Shown here: positions 1-11,460 of the stretch, one piece after another | How the letters are laid out: each line of letters starts with the position of its first letter | Position numbering within the stretch: the first letter of the stretch is position 1 | Source: Leptobrachium leishanense | Lineage: Eukaryota > Chordata > Amphibia > Anura > Megophryidae | Length of the DNA stretch: 64,000 nucleotides | Assembly: GCA_009667805.1 (NCBI GenBank) | Contig: CM019067.1 | Span: 242,889,721-242,953,720 of the forward strand | Direction of reading: 5' to 3' | Position numbers and translations under genes: made by a program | The notes under the pieces: model-generated | Databases searched by the model: none | What the model was told of the DNA's origin: nothing | The model's input: the letters and a program-made list of their open reading frames with translations, nothing else

Positions 1-41
1 CTGCAGTCTATCATGGGAAGAGGTGATGCGGGGAGAAGCTA

Positions 42-930
42 GGTTATTATTAACCACTAGTCAGAGTATCAGCATATCATTAGCTACTAGTCAATCAGCA
101 TATCATTAGCTACTAGTCAATCAGCATATCATTAGCTACTAGTCAAAGTATCAGCATATTATTAACCACTAGTCAGAGTCTCAGCATATCATTAGCTACT
201 AGTCAAAGTATCAGCATATTATTAACCACTAGTCAGAGTGTCAGCATATCATTAGCTACTAGTCAAAGATCAGCATATCATTAGCCACTAGTCAGAGTAT
301 CAGCATATCATTAGCTACTAGTCAATCAGCATATCATTAGCTACTAGTCAATCAGCATATCATTAGCTACTAGTCAAAGTATCAGCATATTATTAACCAC
401 TAGTCAGAGTGTCAGCATATCATTAGCTACTAGTCAAAGTATCAGCATAATATTAACCACTAGTCAGAGTATCAGCATATCATTAGCTACTAGTCAATCA
501 GCATATCATTAGCTACTAGTCAATCAGCATATCATTAGCTACTAGTCAAAGTATCAGCATATTATTAACCACTAGTCAGAGTGTCAGCATATCATTAGCT
601 ACTAGTCAAAGTATCAGCATATTATTAACCACTAGTCAGAGTATCAGCATATCATTAGCTACTAGTCAATCAGCATATCATTAGCTACTAGTCAATCGGC
701 ATATCATTAGCTACTAGTCAAAGTATCAGCATATTATTAACCACTAGTCAGAGTGTCAGCATATCATTAGCCACTAGTCAAAGAATCAGCATATCATTAG
801 CCACTAGTCAGAGTATCAGCATATCATTAGCTACTAGTCAAAGTATCAGCATATCATTAACCACTAGTCAAAGTATCAGCATATCATTAGCCAATAGTCA
901 AAGTATTAACATATCATTAGCCACTAGCCA
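42..930. repeat. Satellite with 172-bp higher-order unit built of 26- and 30-bp monomers
   Basis: Head-to-tail monomers of 26 or 30 bp (one of 29) each carry a CATATCATTAG or CATATTATTAA core and an ACTAGT palindrome. Monomers come in a fixed order, 30-26-26-30-30-30, summing to 172 bp. The marker CAGAGTATCAGC followed by the 26-bp monomers starts at 62, 293, 465 and 637, and the next unit start is at 809. The last three intervals are exactly 172 bp; the first is 172 plus 58 (two extra monomers). Monomers degrade after about 840. It lies in the GLI3 intron upstream of the first exon seen. Confidence 0.95.
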
Positions 931-2185
931 GAGGTACTTATTTTCTCCAGACAGTGAGTGACCTGCCAATAGATCTGGGATTTGATGGTTTCAATTACTT
1001 GAGATCATCCATATCAGACATGTTGGGCATCTCTTAATCTCTTACTACAAACCTTTGAAGTCGTCCAGAAAATTGGAAATAACTGTTTACCTTGCTACCT
1101 CTCACTTTGCACATCTGAGTCCTGAATATTGAACAAACAGCACATTCCCATCTACAACTGCTCTGGACATGTGTGGAGGATAAAACAAGTTTGTATGAGT
1201 TACAGATCAAGCAGATATGGCGAGAATCTGAAGACAAATATCACAAACGCTACACTTTGTTTAATAAGAGATGGAATTCTCCAGGGAATCTCTTTGATCT
1301 TTGATTAAGATATATCTGTGCCTAGCCTGGGAGACATGGCAGAACAGCCTCTAACATTAGATTACAGAGCGCCGCTGTGACATCTGCCAATCGCAAAACC
1401 CCTCCAATTATCAAAATAAATCTGCAACATTGTTTTTGGTGAGAAAGCCTTCAGATTTTCTTGAACATAGCACAGTCGTCATATTTCCATCTATAGCAGC
1501 CCAGGATTCTTCCTGAATTTTACGTTATTCATGTCTTTTCGTTCGGTCATAGGAGAGCAGGCTTTACGGCAGGCTTCTCAACTTCAAACTTTGGCTCCTC
1601 AGTTGTTTGTTGTCTACAATTCCCAGAATGCTATGAGCTGGCCAAATTATCATGGGAGATGCAGCTCGGAAACATCTGGGGGGTGGGAGCTTGAGATCCC
1701 TGCTTTACTTTAATCAAGAATAAAAACTTTTTGCAATGCAAGCCATAACATTTTGAAAAAGAAAATATAGGTACCCAGACTTTGCATGGGTCATGCCTTC
1801 CTAAACAAGGTTTATTTTTTCACCAAAATATATGAAACAACTCAGAGCAGTAGATGGATGTATATACCTGTCATTCTTTCTACATATTTTTGGCATGTCC
1901 GTGATGGCCATTGGTCCAACCAGACTGATGGGCCGTAACAGACATGGCCTGCAGGCCATCCTGAGAATTCATAGGAGTTCTCAATTTGCCTGGCAGCCAG
2001 CACATCGATCAAGATCCAACGTAAAGGTGACAGCATATTCAAGCAGTTAACATTGTGCTCAAAACCAGTTTTAAAAAAGCAGTGCATTATGTAAGACTAT
2101 ATACTGTATTATGTAAAAAGTTATATTTCATGGTTGCATAACAATAACAGTGTCTTCACTGGCCCCTTCTATTTTTCCTCTCCAG
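931..2185 (+). other. GLI3: GLI3 intron (upstream of first exon in window), non-repetitive
   Basis: No convincing gene or transposon. The stretch 1260-1480 is repeat-free and contains a GATCTTTGATT (TCF/LEF-like) block, so it could be conserved regulatory DNA. Around 1615-1665 a faint CCCAGAATGC / CATGGGAG signature suggests an old hAT relic. The last 25 bases form the polypyrimidine tract and AG acceptor for the exon at 2186. Confidence 0.6.
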
Positions 2186-2391
2186 GCCTTCCGCTTTAGC
2201 AAGTAGCCCAACTTATCCAGATCTTCCATTCATCAGAATATCTCCGCACAGAAACCACGTTGCAGCGTCAGACTCACCGTTCAGCCCTCCCCACCCATAC
2301 ATCAATCCGTACATGGACTACATCAGGTCACTGCACAGTAGTCCCTCACTTTCCATGATCTCGGCTGCTCGAGGACTCAGCCCGACTGATG
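2186..2391 (+). CDS. GLI3: GLI3 coding exon (human exon 5 equivalent)
   Basis: GLI3 is the bifunctional Hedgehog-pathway zinc-finger transcription factor: a full-length activator, or after proteolysis a repressor, moving between cilium, cytoplasm and nucleus. This 206-nt exon has a pyrimidine-rich acceptor (TCCTCTCCAG) and a GTGAGC donor. It starts with the last base of a codon and ends with the first base of another. It reads through [18 protein letters not shown] and then [20 protein letters not shown], the strongly conserved N-terminal repressor-region block of GLI2/GLI3. The 206-nt length equals human exon 5 as I remember it. GLI2 is the main alternative; later exons settle it as GLI3. 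Confidence 0.96.
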
Positions 2392-3107
2392 GTGAGCTTC
2401 TCATAAACTATTCTTTACTGGCAAAACATTCACGCATAAGAGCTTATTACTCTTACTCATAAGACGGTTAATAGTAAATTAAAAATAGTTACATCTACAC
2501 ATATATATTTAAATATTTTTCAGTATTCTATCACCCTTCTTTATATAAAAAGCTCGTACATTTGTATATATATTATGAGATATGTGTGCCTAAATGTCTC
2601 AAAAACTATAAAAATAAAAAAATTTCATTGTAAAAACACAAAAGACAGTTACTTTTTAAGCAATGTTTAATCTATTAGATCAACTCAAATGTAACCTCAA
2701 AGTCTAGAAACCTGAGCGGTTTGTTCTTAGCATCAAGGCGGTAAACACAAATGTTAAAGTTCCTTTTAAAGTATCTTTGCCTGCATTCAGGTGGGCTAAT
2801 CAAAGGTTCATTCATTTGGTTGACTGTCCTTTTGGCAGGTTTTGATTAAACATCAGAAAATGTAATCAAGCACATCAAGGCCAGGACAGTAAGTCAGCTT
2901 CAGATCCTAAGATCCATGTGACATAATATTATTGTATCAAATGCACCAAAAAGACGGCTCGAACTATAGGCATTGTCAGGAGACCTCCCCCGTTTACATT
3001 GCATGTCAGTATAAGATATATCATTTTCCCATTGTAATGAATTTTTAAAATTTTAAACACATGCAGCATGTAATGGAGTGAGTCTGTTTTCTCAAATTTG
3101 CTTCCAG
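2392..3107 (+). other. GLI3: GLI3 intron, 716 bp
   Basis: Short AT-rich intron between two exons. It starts with GTGAGC and ends with CTTCCAG. I see no transposon or other gene in it. Confidence 0.85.
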
Positions 3108-3254
3108 TCCCACATGCCGGAGTTAGCCCTGCTGAATACTACCACCAAATGGCATTGCTGACGGGGCAACGGAGTCCGTATGCAGACATCATTCCTTCCC
3201 CCGCTACAGCGGGAGCCAGTGCTCTCCATATGGAATACCTTCACGCCATAGAGA
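3108..3254 (+). CDS. GLI3: GLI3 coding exon (human exon 6 equivalent)
   Basis: 147 nt, acceptor CTTCCAG, donor GTAAGT (near-perfect consensus). It takes two bases to complete the codon begun in the previous exon and leaves one base for the next. The translation includes [20 protein letters not shown] and [14 protein letters not shown] and ends HMEYLHAIE. In the GLI family this is a conserved stretch of the N-terminal repressor region without enzymatic residues. The length equals the remembered human exon 6. No frameshift or stop. Confidence 0.97.
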
Positions 3255-3351
3255 GTAAGTAATACGATTCTTTCTTCAGTGCTTCATCAACTGGAAATTT
3301 ATTTTTTCAAATACACAGGTCATTATATTGTATTAATCAAAGGGTGAATAA

Positions 3352-5688
3352 CAGGATTATTCAAAGAGAATCGAAAAGCCACCGCACTTTCGGTGACTTT
3401 TCGTTCTCTTCAATTCAGTTCGATTTGGCGATCCCATTTCGGCAACCCTGCTGTGTATTCAGCAAGCACTACAGGGTCCCCGAATTGCAGGGTAAAGTCG
3501 CCGCAAACCCGCCGAAAACTCACTGCAAAACGAAGGCGAACGCACACTGAAACCTGCAAAAACATCTGGATTAACCCGCCGAAAACGCCGAAAAAACCCG
3601 AGCAGGAGCCAATCACACACAGCGCAGCCTCCGGAAAAAGCTGACGAATGCAGTGAATAAATTAAAGAAACAGTTCGCTTGAATGTTTGAAAAGTGAAAC
3701 GCTGTTTGCAAAGAAACTGCTGAGCGAAAATGTCTGAAATTTACATATGAGGTCCAATGAATGATAATAAAAAGGGCTGTTACAGAAAAAAGATGTAAAG
3801 ATAAAAAAAAAAAATCCCGAAAAATGCTTAAAATATCTTAACAAATCAATAAATAAAGAGACTTCTTACTGCAGAATATTATAATGAACGGTTTATTAGA
3901 TATTGAATTAAAATGGTAATATTTTTAACATTGAAGCCTATGGGATTCGCCTGAATAAACCTGCGGAATTAAACCACCGAATGGCAGGGCATTTCGGGAA
4001 ACTTTCACTGCTGGTTTGTGTTCTCTGAATAGCCGAAGCATTGCTTCTCTATGGGGATTTCACTGCCCTTGAACAGACACCGAACAGGCACCGTATGTGC
4101 AGGCAATTCGCCAAGATTTGGCGAATTGCCTGCTCTCTGGATAGCCGAATGGCCAAGAAAGGTAACCGAACGCTGAAGTCAAGCTCCTCCCGGCGTAAAT
4201 GACGTCATCGCGCCAAGCGCGATTACATCATTTCCAGGTGACCCCCCCCCCGGCAATGCCGGGAGATAGCCTGGAAGGGAGGGGGGGATCCGTTCGGATC
4301 CCTCTCCCTCCCGATCGGAAAGGAGCAGCGCCAAAAGCCAGGCACCGCTTAAAAGGGGAGAGTCTCCCCTTTTAAGCGGTGCCTGGCTTTAACCCCTCAA
4401 GTGCCGGCGCTGAAGTGCAGCCTAGCTCCGGTGGGGGCCGCCATCTTGGTTGGCGGCTCCACCCCCGGGTCTCCCCTCGCTGCCTGATGTCATCATGCAT
4501 AGCGTGATGACGTCAGATAGCCGGGGAAACCCCTAGCTGCCAGGGAATTTCCCAAGGAAATCCCCTGGTGGAGATAGGGGGTTCTTATGAACCCCAATAT
4601 CTCCAGAACCGCAGCTAGGGGGTCATGGATGGTGTCATTTGAAAGGCCTGAGCATGGCCTTTCGAATGATACCCAACATGACTAGGTACAAAGTAAAAAA
4701 AATAATAAAAACAATTATAATAATAATAATAAATAAATTTAAAAAAAAAAAAAACATGTTTTTTTGTGTGTTGTTTTTATTAATGCAGCAATATTGTTCA
4801 CATTTAAATTATAATATGAACAATGATGCTGCACTAATGATTTTTTTCTATGTGGTGCGTGTGCTAAAAATCCCGTAATTCCCCCCACAAAATGTAACAA
4901 GTCCCCATTTCAAATTTTTGTACAAGCGCACCCCATAGAAAACATAACCGCAAACGCTCATGTGATAAAATGTGAAAAAAAACACTTTACACACTGCAGA
5001 TGATTAAAAATTCAATTTTTATTGTATTTTTTGTTATAATATACAGACAGGACATGACGTATACATATAAAAATAATATATTATGAATCTGCGGAGTCTG
5101 CCGGAAAGAACGATATATAATATGTCTGGGTCATTTATTAAAATGTGGCTTCAAATCGCATTTAAACATGATGAGCGAAAGCGGTAAAAATGAGCTCAGC
5201 ACACAGCGGTGAAATGCCTCAGCAGTGAAGGGGTTAAACGTTTTTTCCTTTTTTCTGTAACAGCCCTTTTTATTATCATTCATTGGACCTCATATGTAAA
5301 TTTCAGACATTTTCGCTCAGTAGTTTGTTTGCAAACAGCATTTCACTTTTCAAACATTCAAGCGCACTGTTTTTTTTTTTTTTCACTCCATTCGTCCGCG
5401 GTGTCGGCTTTTTCCGGCGGCTGCACTGCGTGTGATCGGCTCCTGCTCAGGTTTTTTTGGCGTTTTCGGCAGGTTAATCCAGATGTTTTTGCGGGTTTCG
5501 GTGTGCATTCGCCTGGGTTTTGCGGTGAGTGTTCTGCGGGTTTTCGGCAGCTTTCCCCTGCACTACGACGGCCCTGTGGTGCTTGTTGAATACACCGCAG
5601 GGTCGCCGAAATGGGATTGCACCGAATTGAAGAGAACGAAAAGTCACCGAACGTGCGGTGACTTTTCGATTCTCTTTGAATAACCCTG
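3352..5688. mobile_element. Composite fold-back MITE with CAGGGTTATTC-type ends
   Basis: The left end CAGGATTATTCAAAGAG and right end CTCTTTGAATAACCCTG are inverted repeats, and the similarity extends for hundreds of bases: 3352-3790 is inverted at 5238-5688. The left arm (3352 to about 4174) is the reverse complement of almost the whole 890-bp element at 52321-53210. The centre (about 4175-5237) is unrelated, GC-rich and palindromic, with two TGACGTCA sites (4200-4207, 4508-4515). ATA lies on both sides if one extra base at the left end is allowed. No transposase, so it is non-autonomous. Confidence 0.85.
4389..5237. mobile_element. TTAA-flanked segment inside the composite MITE
   Basis: TTAA at 4389-4392 is followed by CCCCTCAAGTGCC, and a GCAGTGAAGGGG end is followed by TTAA at 5234-5237, as in the TTAA-type MITEs elsewhere in the window. 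Just left of it, 4334-4390 is an almost perfect palindrome around AGAGTCTCCCCTTTT, related to 13341-13371 in another TTAA element. Its true left edge may therefore lie near 4175 rather than 4389. Confidence 0.55.
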
Positions 5689-6398
5689 ATAGTATATTAG
5701 TTTGTGTATATAAACTGTATATAACATTAATGCTTATTTCTGCCCATAAAATACCTGTACTGAAATAAAAACAATTCTAAATGTTCTACTGCTGACTGCC
5801 TGCGATTTTCTTTCTTCTGGGAGTGAATCCAATGTCAAAAAGCTTCATGAGCGGACTTTGTAAGAACATCAAAGAAAGACTGGGGAAATGTTCAACTCTG
5901 CGTTCTTGTCCTCTCTCCGTATTAGACATTTCCAGCTAAGACATTTATCATGCTTCTGAGTAGCATGGGAGAAGCCCTGGGAAACGTTGTGTTTAATCGT
6001 AAATTCTTTTGGCCGAGAGATGGCACGTTTGGCGTTGCTACAAGATATGTACTGCAGTAGGAAATGTTTGCTGTCTTTATTTTCCTGTTTTCTTTCTTTC
6101 TTGTTAATTTTTATATTTAAATAGGACAGTTCAAGTTTGAAATCCCGAGCGGGGTAATCTTCAAAGTGTGCAGAGTTTAGGAAGGCTTATGGTAGAATTC
6201 CTTTTATTTAATATTTTCACATTTCCACAATTCTTTTTGCGCTTGGCCATCATTCCATCAAGTCCACTCGAGTTTTTTGAATTTTTTTCATAGCAATGGC
6301 AGAATAACACGCGTTACAGGGCTTGTGAAAAGGTACAGTGTGCTCGATGAACTATTCGTAATGGCAGTTTCACTGGTTAGACGTTTTCACTTTATTTT
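5689..6398 (+). other. Intronic, repeat-free
   Basis: No ORF or transposon seen. 5800-6060 has balanced composition and no internal repetition, so it is a possible conserved noncoding element; this is inference only. Confidence 0.5.
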
Positions 6399-6579
6399 CA
6401 GGGTTATTCAGAGAAAGGTGAAAATCAGGAGAACTGGCAGAAGAAGAGAACAATCTAGACCAAATAGCCGATTTGGAAAGTGAGATAAATGAGAGATTTT
6501 TCTGGTTTGGCTATTTTGACCTAGAATTTTCACTTCTCCAGTCATTCTCCTGAGCTTCACCTTTCTCTGACTAACCCTG
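6399..6579. mobile_element. Small CAGGGTTATTC MITE (about 180 bp)
   Basis: CAGGGTTATTCAGAGAAAGG at the left and the near-inverted CTTTCTCTGACTAACCCTG at the right. The body is an imperfect palindrome with GGCTATTTTGACCTAGA. It shares ends with the 890-bp family but is far shorter. No clear TSD. Confidence 0.85.
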
Positions 6580-7068
6580 TATATGTAGAAGCGCATAGGT
6601 ATTAGTTCTTTTTCTTGTTAGGTGAGCTGTATATAATTGTTTTTACATGTTTTTAATGGTCCAACATCATTACAAATACTGCTGAGGATTATTTTAGACG
6701 TAACGTCGTTTCCTTGATATGCTTGGCCTTGAATATAGCCTACAATATTAGAACAGGCTCATAACTATATGCTTTAATAATGGGTTAAGGCAACCTTGGC
6801 TGTGAAGATGTTTCGGAACTACATTTCCCGTGAGACTCAACCAACAAGGTTGCTGATTCTTGGATTAAGAGGTAGAGAATTGTTCCAGGGTTTTTTAGCA
6901 AATGAATTGGGGAGAATTGACAAAAAGAGACAAAATAAAAATAAATAAAATTGCCATGAATTTTAGTCAGAATTCAATACAAGTGTGAATTTAAAACATT
7001 CGACTCTAGTTCGCAGTTAGCATTCATTATTTATCAAACTGAGCGCATGCGAACTTTATGAAAACTAA
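6580..7068 (+). other. Intronic; faint hAT relic
   Basis: About 6795-6875 has GGAACTACATTTCCCGTGAG and AACAAGGTTGCTG, resembling an eroded hAT repeat whose better copy is at 34158-34301. The rest is featureless AT-rich DNA. Confidence 0.4.
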
Positions 7069-7271
7069 CAGGGTTATTCATAGAGCGTGAAAAGCAGGAG
7101 AATGACTGGAGAATGACTGGAGAATGACTGGAGAATGAAAAATTCTAGGTCAAAATAGCCGATTTGGAAAGTGAGATGAAAGGGAGAATTTTTCTGGTTT
7201 GGCTATTTTGACCTAGAATTTTTCATTCTCCAGTCATTCTCCTGCTTTTCACCGCTCTCTGAATAACCCTG
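7069..7271. mobile_element. Small CAGGGTTATTC MITE, near-perfect palindrome, TSD TAA
   Basis: 203 bp with ends CAGGGTTATTCA and TGAATAACCCTG, flanked by TAA on both sides (7066-7068, 7272-7274). The two halves are inverted copies. GGAGAATGACT is locally repeated three times in the left arm. A 3-bp TSD fits PIF/Harbinger-like mobilisation, but no transposase is present. Confidence 0.92.
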
Positions 7272-7905
7272 TAATTAAGGGATTTATTCCAACCGAACCA
7301 ATAAGCTGTTTATAAATAAGGGCTCTAGCCTTTAGCTTAATGGGTCCAGCTGCGATTCTTACTTGGACATTGCAGTTGTTTACTATAAATTAATGTCTCC
7401 TATATATTTTATAGAATGCTATTTATTTGCAAGTAGCCAGTGAAGAACGAGGTTCTTCAGCTTTGCTCATTCTTCACCGGTTTGAGCCGTTATCCAGGAA
7501 AGATCGCACAGTGAAGAAGACGGCGTGATCTGTTGCTTGTTTCTCTGTATGGAGCAGAACAACGAGTACAATTACTTCTCAGTGTGCATTGATCCTTCTG
7601 AAGTCCCTGCACAGTTCTTCTGACTTTCTGCAGATCTTGAGCAGGGTCTTACTTGGCCCGATGGAGCCCTGTGGATTCCTGGAGATGATACCTGCAGTGA
7701 CACACTGTGCCACTGCAGCCACTATTTAGCGACTCCCTTTTATTACGACTCAAGCCACTGAAAGGGAGCCACTACAGGTTATCGACTCGTACAGATTTAT
7801 ACGCCTATTGGTTACCTGTTACTGATTTGGTCAAAATAGTTCCCTAGATGTTTTACAATTTACAGATTCACATACTTAGGTCTCATAGTAGCAACAGATG
7901 TTATA
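7272..7905 (+). other. Intronic, no feature recognised
   Basis: No ORF, transposon end or tandem repeat that I can support. Confidence 0.5.
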
Positions 7906-8357
7906 TTAACCCCTTCATTACCAAGTGATTTTCCAAAAAAACATTGTCAAAAACCAGTAGTTTTTTGTAAAATAATTTTTAATTAGTTATACATTAATAA
8001 ATAGTTATTACTGTAAATAACCTGTTTGGCCAGTAGATGGCGCCATCTACTGCCAAATTTAGTTACGGAGGTTTGAGCAGCAGGACTATGTTTTTTGGTT
8101 TTTTTCCCTTGCATCAGCTGCTGACAGCTGCTGAAAGCCTGATATTTCAGAGCTTTCGTCAGCTGATTTTACAGTCTTAGCTCTTTGGGAATTATGCCCA
8201 CAGGGCTAGAACATTGGGGGAACCTTCTGCAGCCAAAAAGCAAACTAATTTCATTTGCTTTTGGGCTGCAGATCAGCAGATCAAGATATCTCGCTATCGG
8301 GGCACCACATGGTACCTTTGAAGATGGAGATATCTCTATCGGTAGTGAAGGGGTTAA
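7906..8357. mobile_element. TTAA MITE with CCCCTTCATTACC ends
   Basis: TTAA (7906-7909) then CCCCTTCATTACC; the right end GGTAGTGAAGGGG is followed by TTAA (8354-8357). TTAA duplication is typical of piggyBac- or Kolobok-type transposases, which are not encoded here. The centre holds the palindrome AGTAGATGGCGCCATCTACT. Other copies, some interrupted: 11852-12275, 15847-17579, 24268-24739, 28606-30456, 57915-58050, 62187-62594. Confidence 0.93.
8030..8044 (+). promoter_or_regulatory. CTCF-core-like motif inside TTAA MITE
   Basis: CCAGTAGATGGCGCC fits every position of the commonly quoted CTCF core CCASYAGRKGGCRS. Being near-palindromic, the opposite strand also nearly fits. Binding is inference. 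Confidence 0.35.
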
Positions 8358-8636
8358 TAGATAAGTTATTATATTATACTATTATATAACAAATATTTTA
8401 TAACTCCATGGCAGCATTTTTTCTCTTTTTTGTAGACAAGTAGAATTTGGAATGCTTAGAGAAGCACAAAGTGTAAATACTCCACTGCACATGCTGGATT
8501 TTAATGCAATAGTCCTCTCATGCAAATTCTCCCACCTGCCATTAAATTCCTATCTCTGGCCTTAGATGAGTTAACTGGACAGATCCATGGTCTCCTCATT
8601 TGGCTCAATGCCCCATTGTGGCCTGTTGGATATTTG

Positions 8637-9566
8637 TAGAGCTGAAACAACTAATCGATTAATCGACGATTAAATTAGTTGTCAACTATTTCCATTATCG
8701 ATTAATCGGTGTCGATTAATCGTCCTGTGTATAGCACACACTGTTTAGATTCAGACTGAGTTAAACGTAAATAACCTCAGCTTCAGAGCTGATTGGAGAA
8801 AACGCACTGCTGCTTTACTAGATATGATTTTAGTTCTAGGGTTATGTCAGACACCACCAGTTTGTTTTTATTCCTTTTACAACAGTAGAACTATAACACA
8901 AACAAAAGGATACTGCCACTGGGTGAAGGAACTGCATGCCTATGATTTATTCTTACTTGAAGCTGGAGTCCTGTGCCAACACCCCGCCCTCTCTGCCACA
9001 CCCTCTTTGGTCAGGAACTGCCATTCCCTCCCTTTGGTCTTGTCCCTTTCCCCAAACTCACTGCCACACTCAGATCCGGTGTTTTTCCATACCTACTCCC
9101 TCTCACACCGAGGTCAAGTCACTTGAGCAAGGTCACTCCCTTCCACCTCCTGTCCCTCCTCCCACTCAGTTTGTTTACAAAATTATTTAAAAGGGACACT
9201 CTACGCACCCTGACCACTTTAGCTTATTAACCCCGATTTCATGCTGACATCATAATCTATGACCAAGTGCTTGTAGCCGCGTTCATTTGAGAAAGCAAAC
9301 CCATCACTCTGACCAAGCACTCGCATACCTTGTGTGTGAAAAGTACACATGATACGCAATTTGCGTATGTACATACGAAAGTTACATACACTACGCAAAT
9401 TACTTATGAAAAAGGGGGAGGGGTTGTGGTTATTTATTATTTTACATAAAAATCCTTTTAAGTAAACACATTTTTTTCTATATTTTTTTTATCCGATGAA
9501 TCGATTAATCGTAATAATAATTGGCCAACTAATCGATTATGAGAATAATCGTTAGTTGCAGCCCTA
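8637..9566. mobile_element. hAT-type MITE, TSD GATATTTG
   Basis: 930 bp flanked by an exact 8-bp duplication (8629-8636, 9567-9574), the hAT hallmark. Ends are TAGAGCTGAAACAACTAATC and GTTAGTTGCAGCCCTA. Subterminal stretches are dense in CGATTAATCG palindromes on both sides. No transposase ORF; the small ORFs in 8824-9230 are not recognisable proteins. Confidence 0.95.
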
Positions 9567-9574
9567 GATATTTG

Positions 9575-10380
9575 CTCTATTTGCCCCATGGCTATCAAGG
9601 CGTCTTGCCAGATCACAAGCTTGTACAGCCATGTCACCTATTAGTGAAATACTTTAGAAATTGTTTTCAATTCCATTGCTTATCATTTGTTACATTTCAA
9701 AATCTCTATGGTAGGTCTGCTGGTGAATCGCTTCACCCATGAAAATCATTACACCGGGCACCTTCTACTTGTACTGCAAGCTAGTGCTTCTCCAAATGCA
9801 CCTAATATTGCAAAATTGTTATTTTCTCCATTAATTATTTAGTGGAAGAAAATCCCTTAGTTAAGTCATGGAAAGTAAATAGTGTCTGTTGCCTATAGAG
9901 CAAAAGTAAATGAATGTATTTTTTCCTCCTACGTAGTTTCTAAAATACTTACAGGGTCAACTTCCTAGGAAGCTCATTAAAAAAGGGATTATTGAATAAA
10001 TGTTAGACTAAACTATTCTAAAAGGCAGACAAAGAATGCCAGACTGGAGCAGACAGGAATTAAATGTCCGGCCAAGAACGCCTTTTTTTCTGCTTTGCTT
10101 TCAAGCAATGGGTGAGAAAATGTGTGCTTTAATTAAAGTTTGATTCCGGAATATAAATGCAAACCATAATCGGAGCATTAAAAAGTATTTGAAAGGAACA
10201 TAGCCATTATAGCACCGAGCTTGAGAACAAATACAAAAAAAATAAAATTAAATAAACTAAAAAAAATAAAAATACAAAAAGACAAAATAACTAGGATTTA
10301 ATCTCAAATTCAGTTGTGTAAATGTTGTCACGAGGTTTGCAGGTTCTTCTCAAGTTACCACACTTCCACATTTTTGATAT
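9575..10380 (+). other. Intronic, repeat-free; candidate conserved element
   Basis: No coding sequence. About 9950-10220 contains TTTAATTAAAG and CATTAAAAAG homeodomain-like cores and no repeat signature. It is a candidate regulatory element by appearance only. Confidence 0.4.
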
Positions 10381-10409
10381 TTAAAGGGACACTACCACCA
10401 AAAAACAAA

Positions 10410-11075
10410 GGGCTCTATTGCCCCCTTGCGCCCGCGTTTTAATGCTGGATTACAATGCAGGCGCACAAAATGCTGCCTGCATTGTGATTGCGCGTTAAAA
10501 TCAGGGATGCGTGCGGCAGCGCAGAGCGCACCCGCGAGCATCCACTCGATGGAGTCCATAGGACCCCATTGAGTTTCCCCCTGCCGGTCACATGACCAGC
10601 CGGATCTCGCCTTGCGAGATCCGGCCAGGCGTCGTAGTGATACGCAGGGAGAGACTGGGGGGACTTTTTCCCCCAGTCTTTCCCTGCTCCCGCCGGCTGG
10701 AGGAGGCGGTTCGAGCCGTGTCCTCGCCGCGGGACAGGAAGTGAGTATAGGATGCTTTTTTTAGCCTGGTGTTAACGGATTCTGCAGAAGCGGAATCCGT
10801 TCACACCAAGTACTGGCTCTGGTTAACTTTTTGCTGACCAGAGCCAGGCGTTAATCAGCGCTGGGACTTTGTAATCCAGCGCTGACTAACACTTTGCGCT
10901 CCCCATGTTAAGCATAGGGAGCACAAAGTACAGTAACCTCGCGCTGAAAAGCGCAAGGTCCCAAACGCAAACGGGTTTTTTAACCCATTTGCGTTTGAAT
11001 TGTAATATGCGGTAATCACTGCAGAAAACGTTAATGCTCACGCAGGCGAGCGTTAACGTTTGTGTAAAAGAGCCC
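10410..11075. mobile_element. GGGCT-type MITE (Harbinger-like), nested
   Basis: Starts GGGCTCTATTGCCCCC and ends with the eroded inverse AAAAGAGCCC. GC-rich arms form hairpins (CCCCCAGTC, GGATTCTGCAGAAGCGGAAT and others). It shares blocks with 28936-29656 (GATGGAGTCCATAGGA, CACATGACC). A GTGAGTAT splice-donor-like site lies at 10741-10748. No TSD confirmed. Confidence 0.75.
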
Positions 11076-11291
11076 GAAATGTGTTTATTATGTTTATGTT
11101 ATGTTGATGATATCTTAAATGTAGTTTGTTTATCTCATGTATATTTAGTTCAAAAATATGTTATTCTATATGTGTCACTGGGTGTATCCATTTTGTGGTA
11201 TTTTGTGTTGTAAACTGCCCCCCTCTACATCATCTTTACATCACTTGCTCCTCACTGGGTAACTTTGGCCATATAATGGAGTGGAGTCGAT

Positions 11292-11460
11292 CAGAGTTAT
11301 TCAGAGAGAGGTGAAAACCAGGAGAATGACTGGAGAATTGAAAATTCTAGGTCAAAATAGCCAAACCAGAAAAATTCTCCCATTTATCTCACTTTCCAAA
11401 TTGGCTATTTTGTCTAGATTGTTCATTCTCCTGGTTTTCACCTCTCTCTGAATAACCCTG
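11292..11460. mobile_element. Small CAGGGTTATTC MITE, nested
   Basis: CAGAGTTATTCAGAGAGAGG at the left, CTCTCTCTGAATAACCCTG at the right, with the GGCTATTTTG core. Inserted in the AGGGACACTACC element. Confidence 0.88.

Noticed and set aside
42..930. CRISPR-like array of short repeats
   Set aside because: Monomers are directly adjacent without unique spacers and lie in vertebrate DNA; it is a satellite with a 172-bp higher-order unit.
1842..2087. 81-codon ORF just upstream of the first GLI3 exon
   Set aside because: Antisense, intronic, no domain, and no splice or promoter signal.
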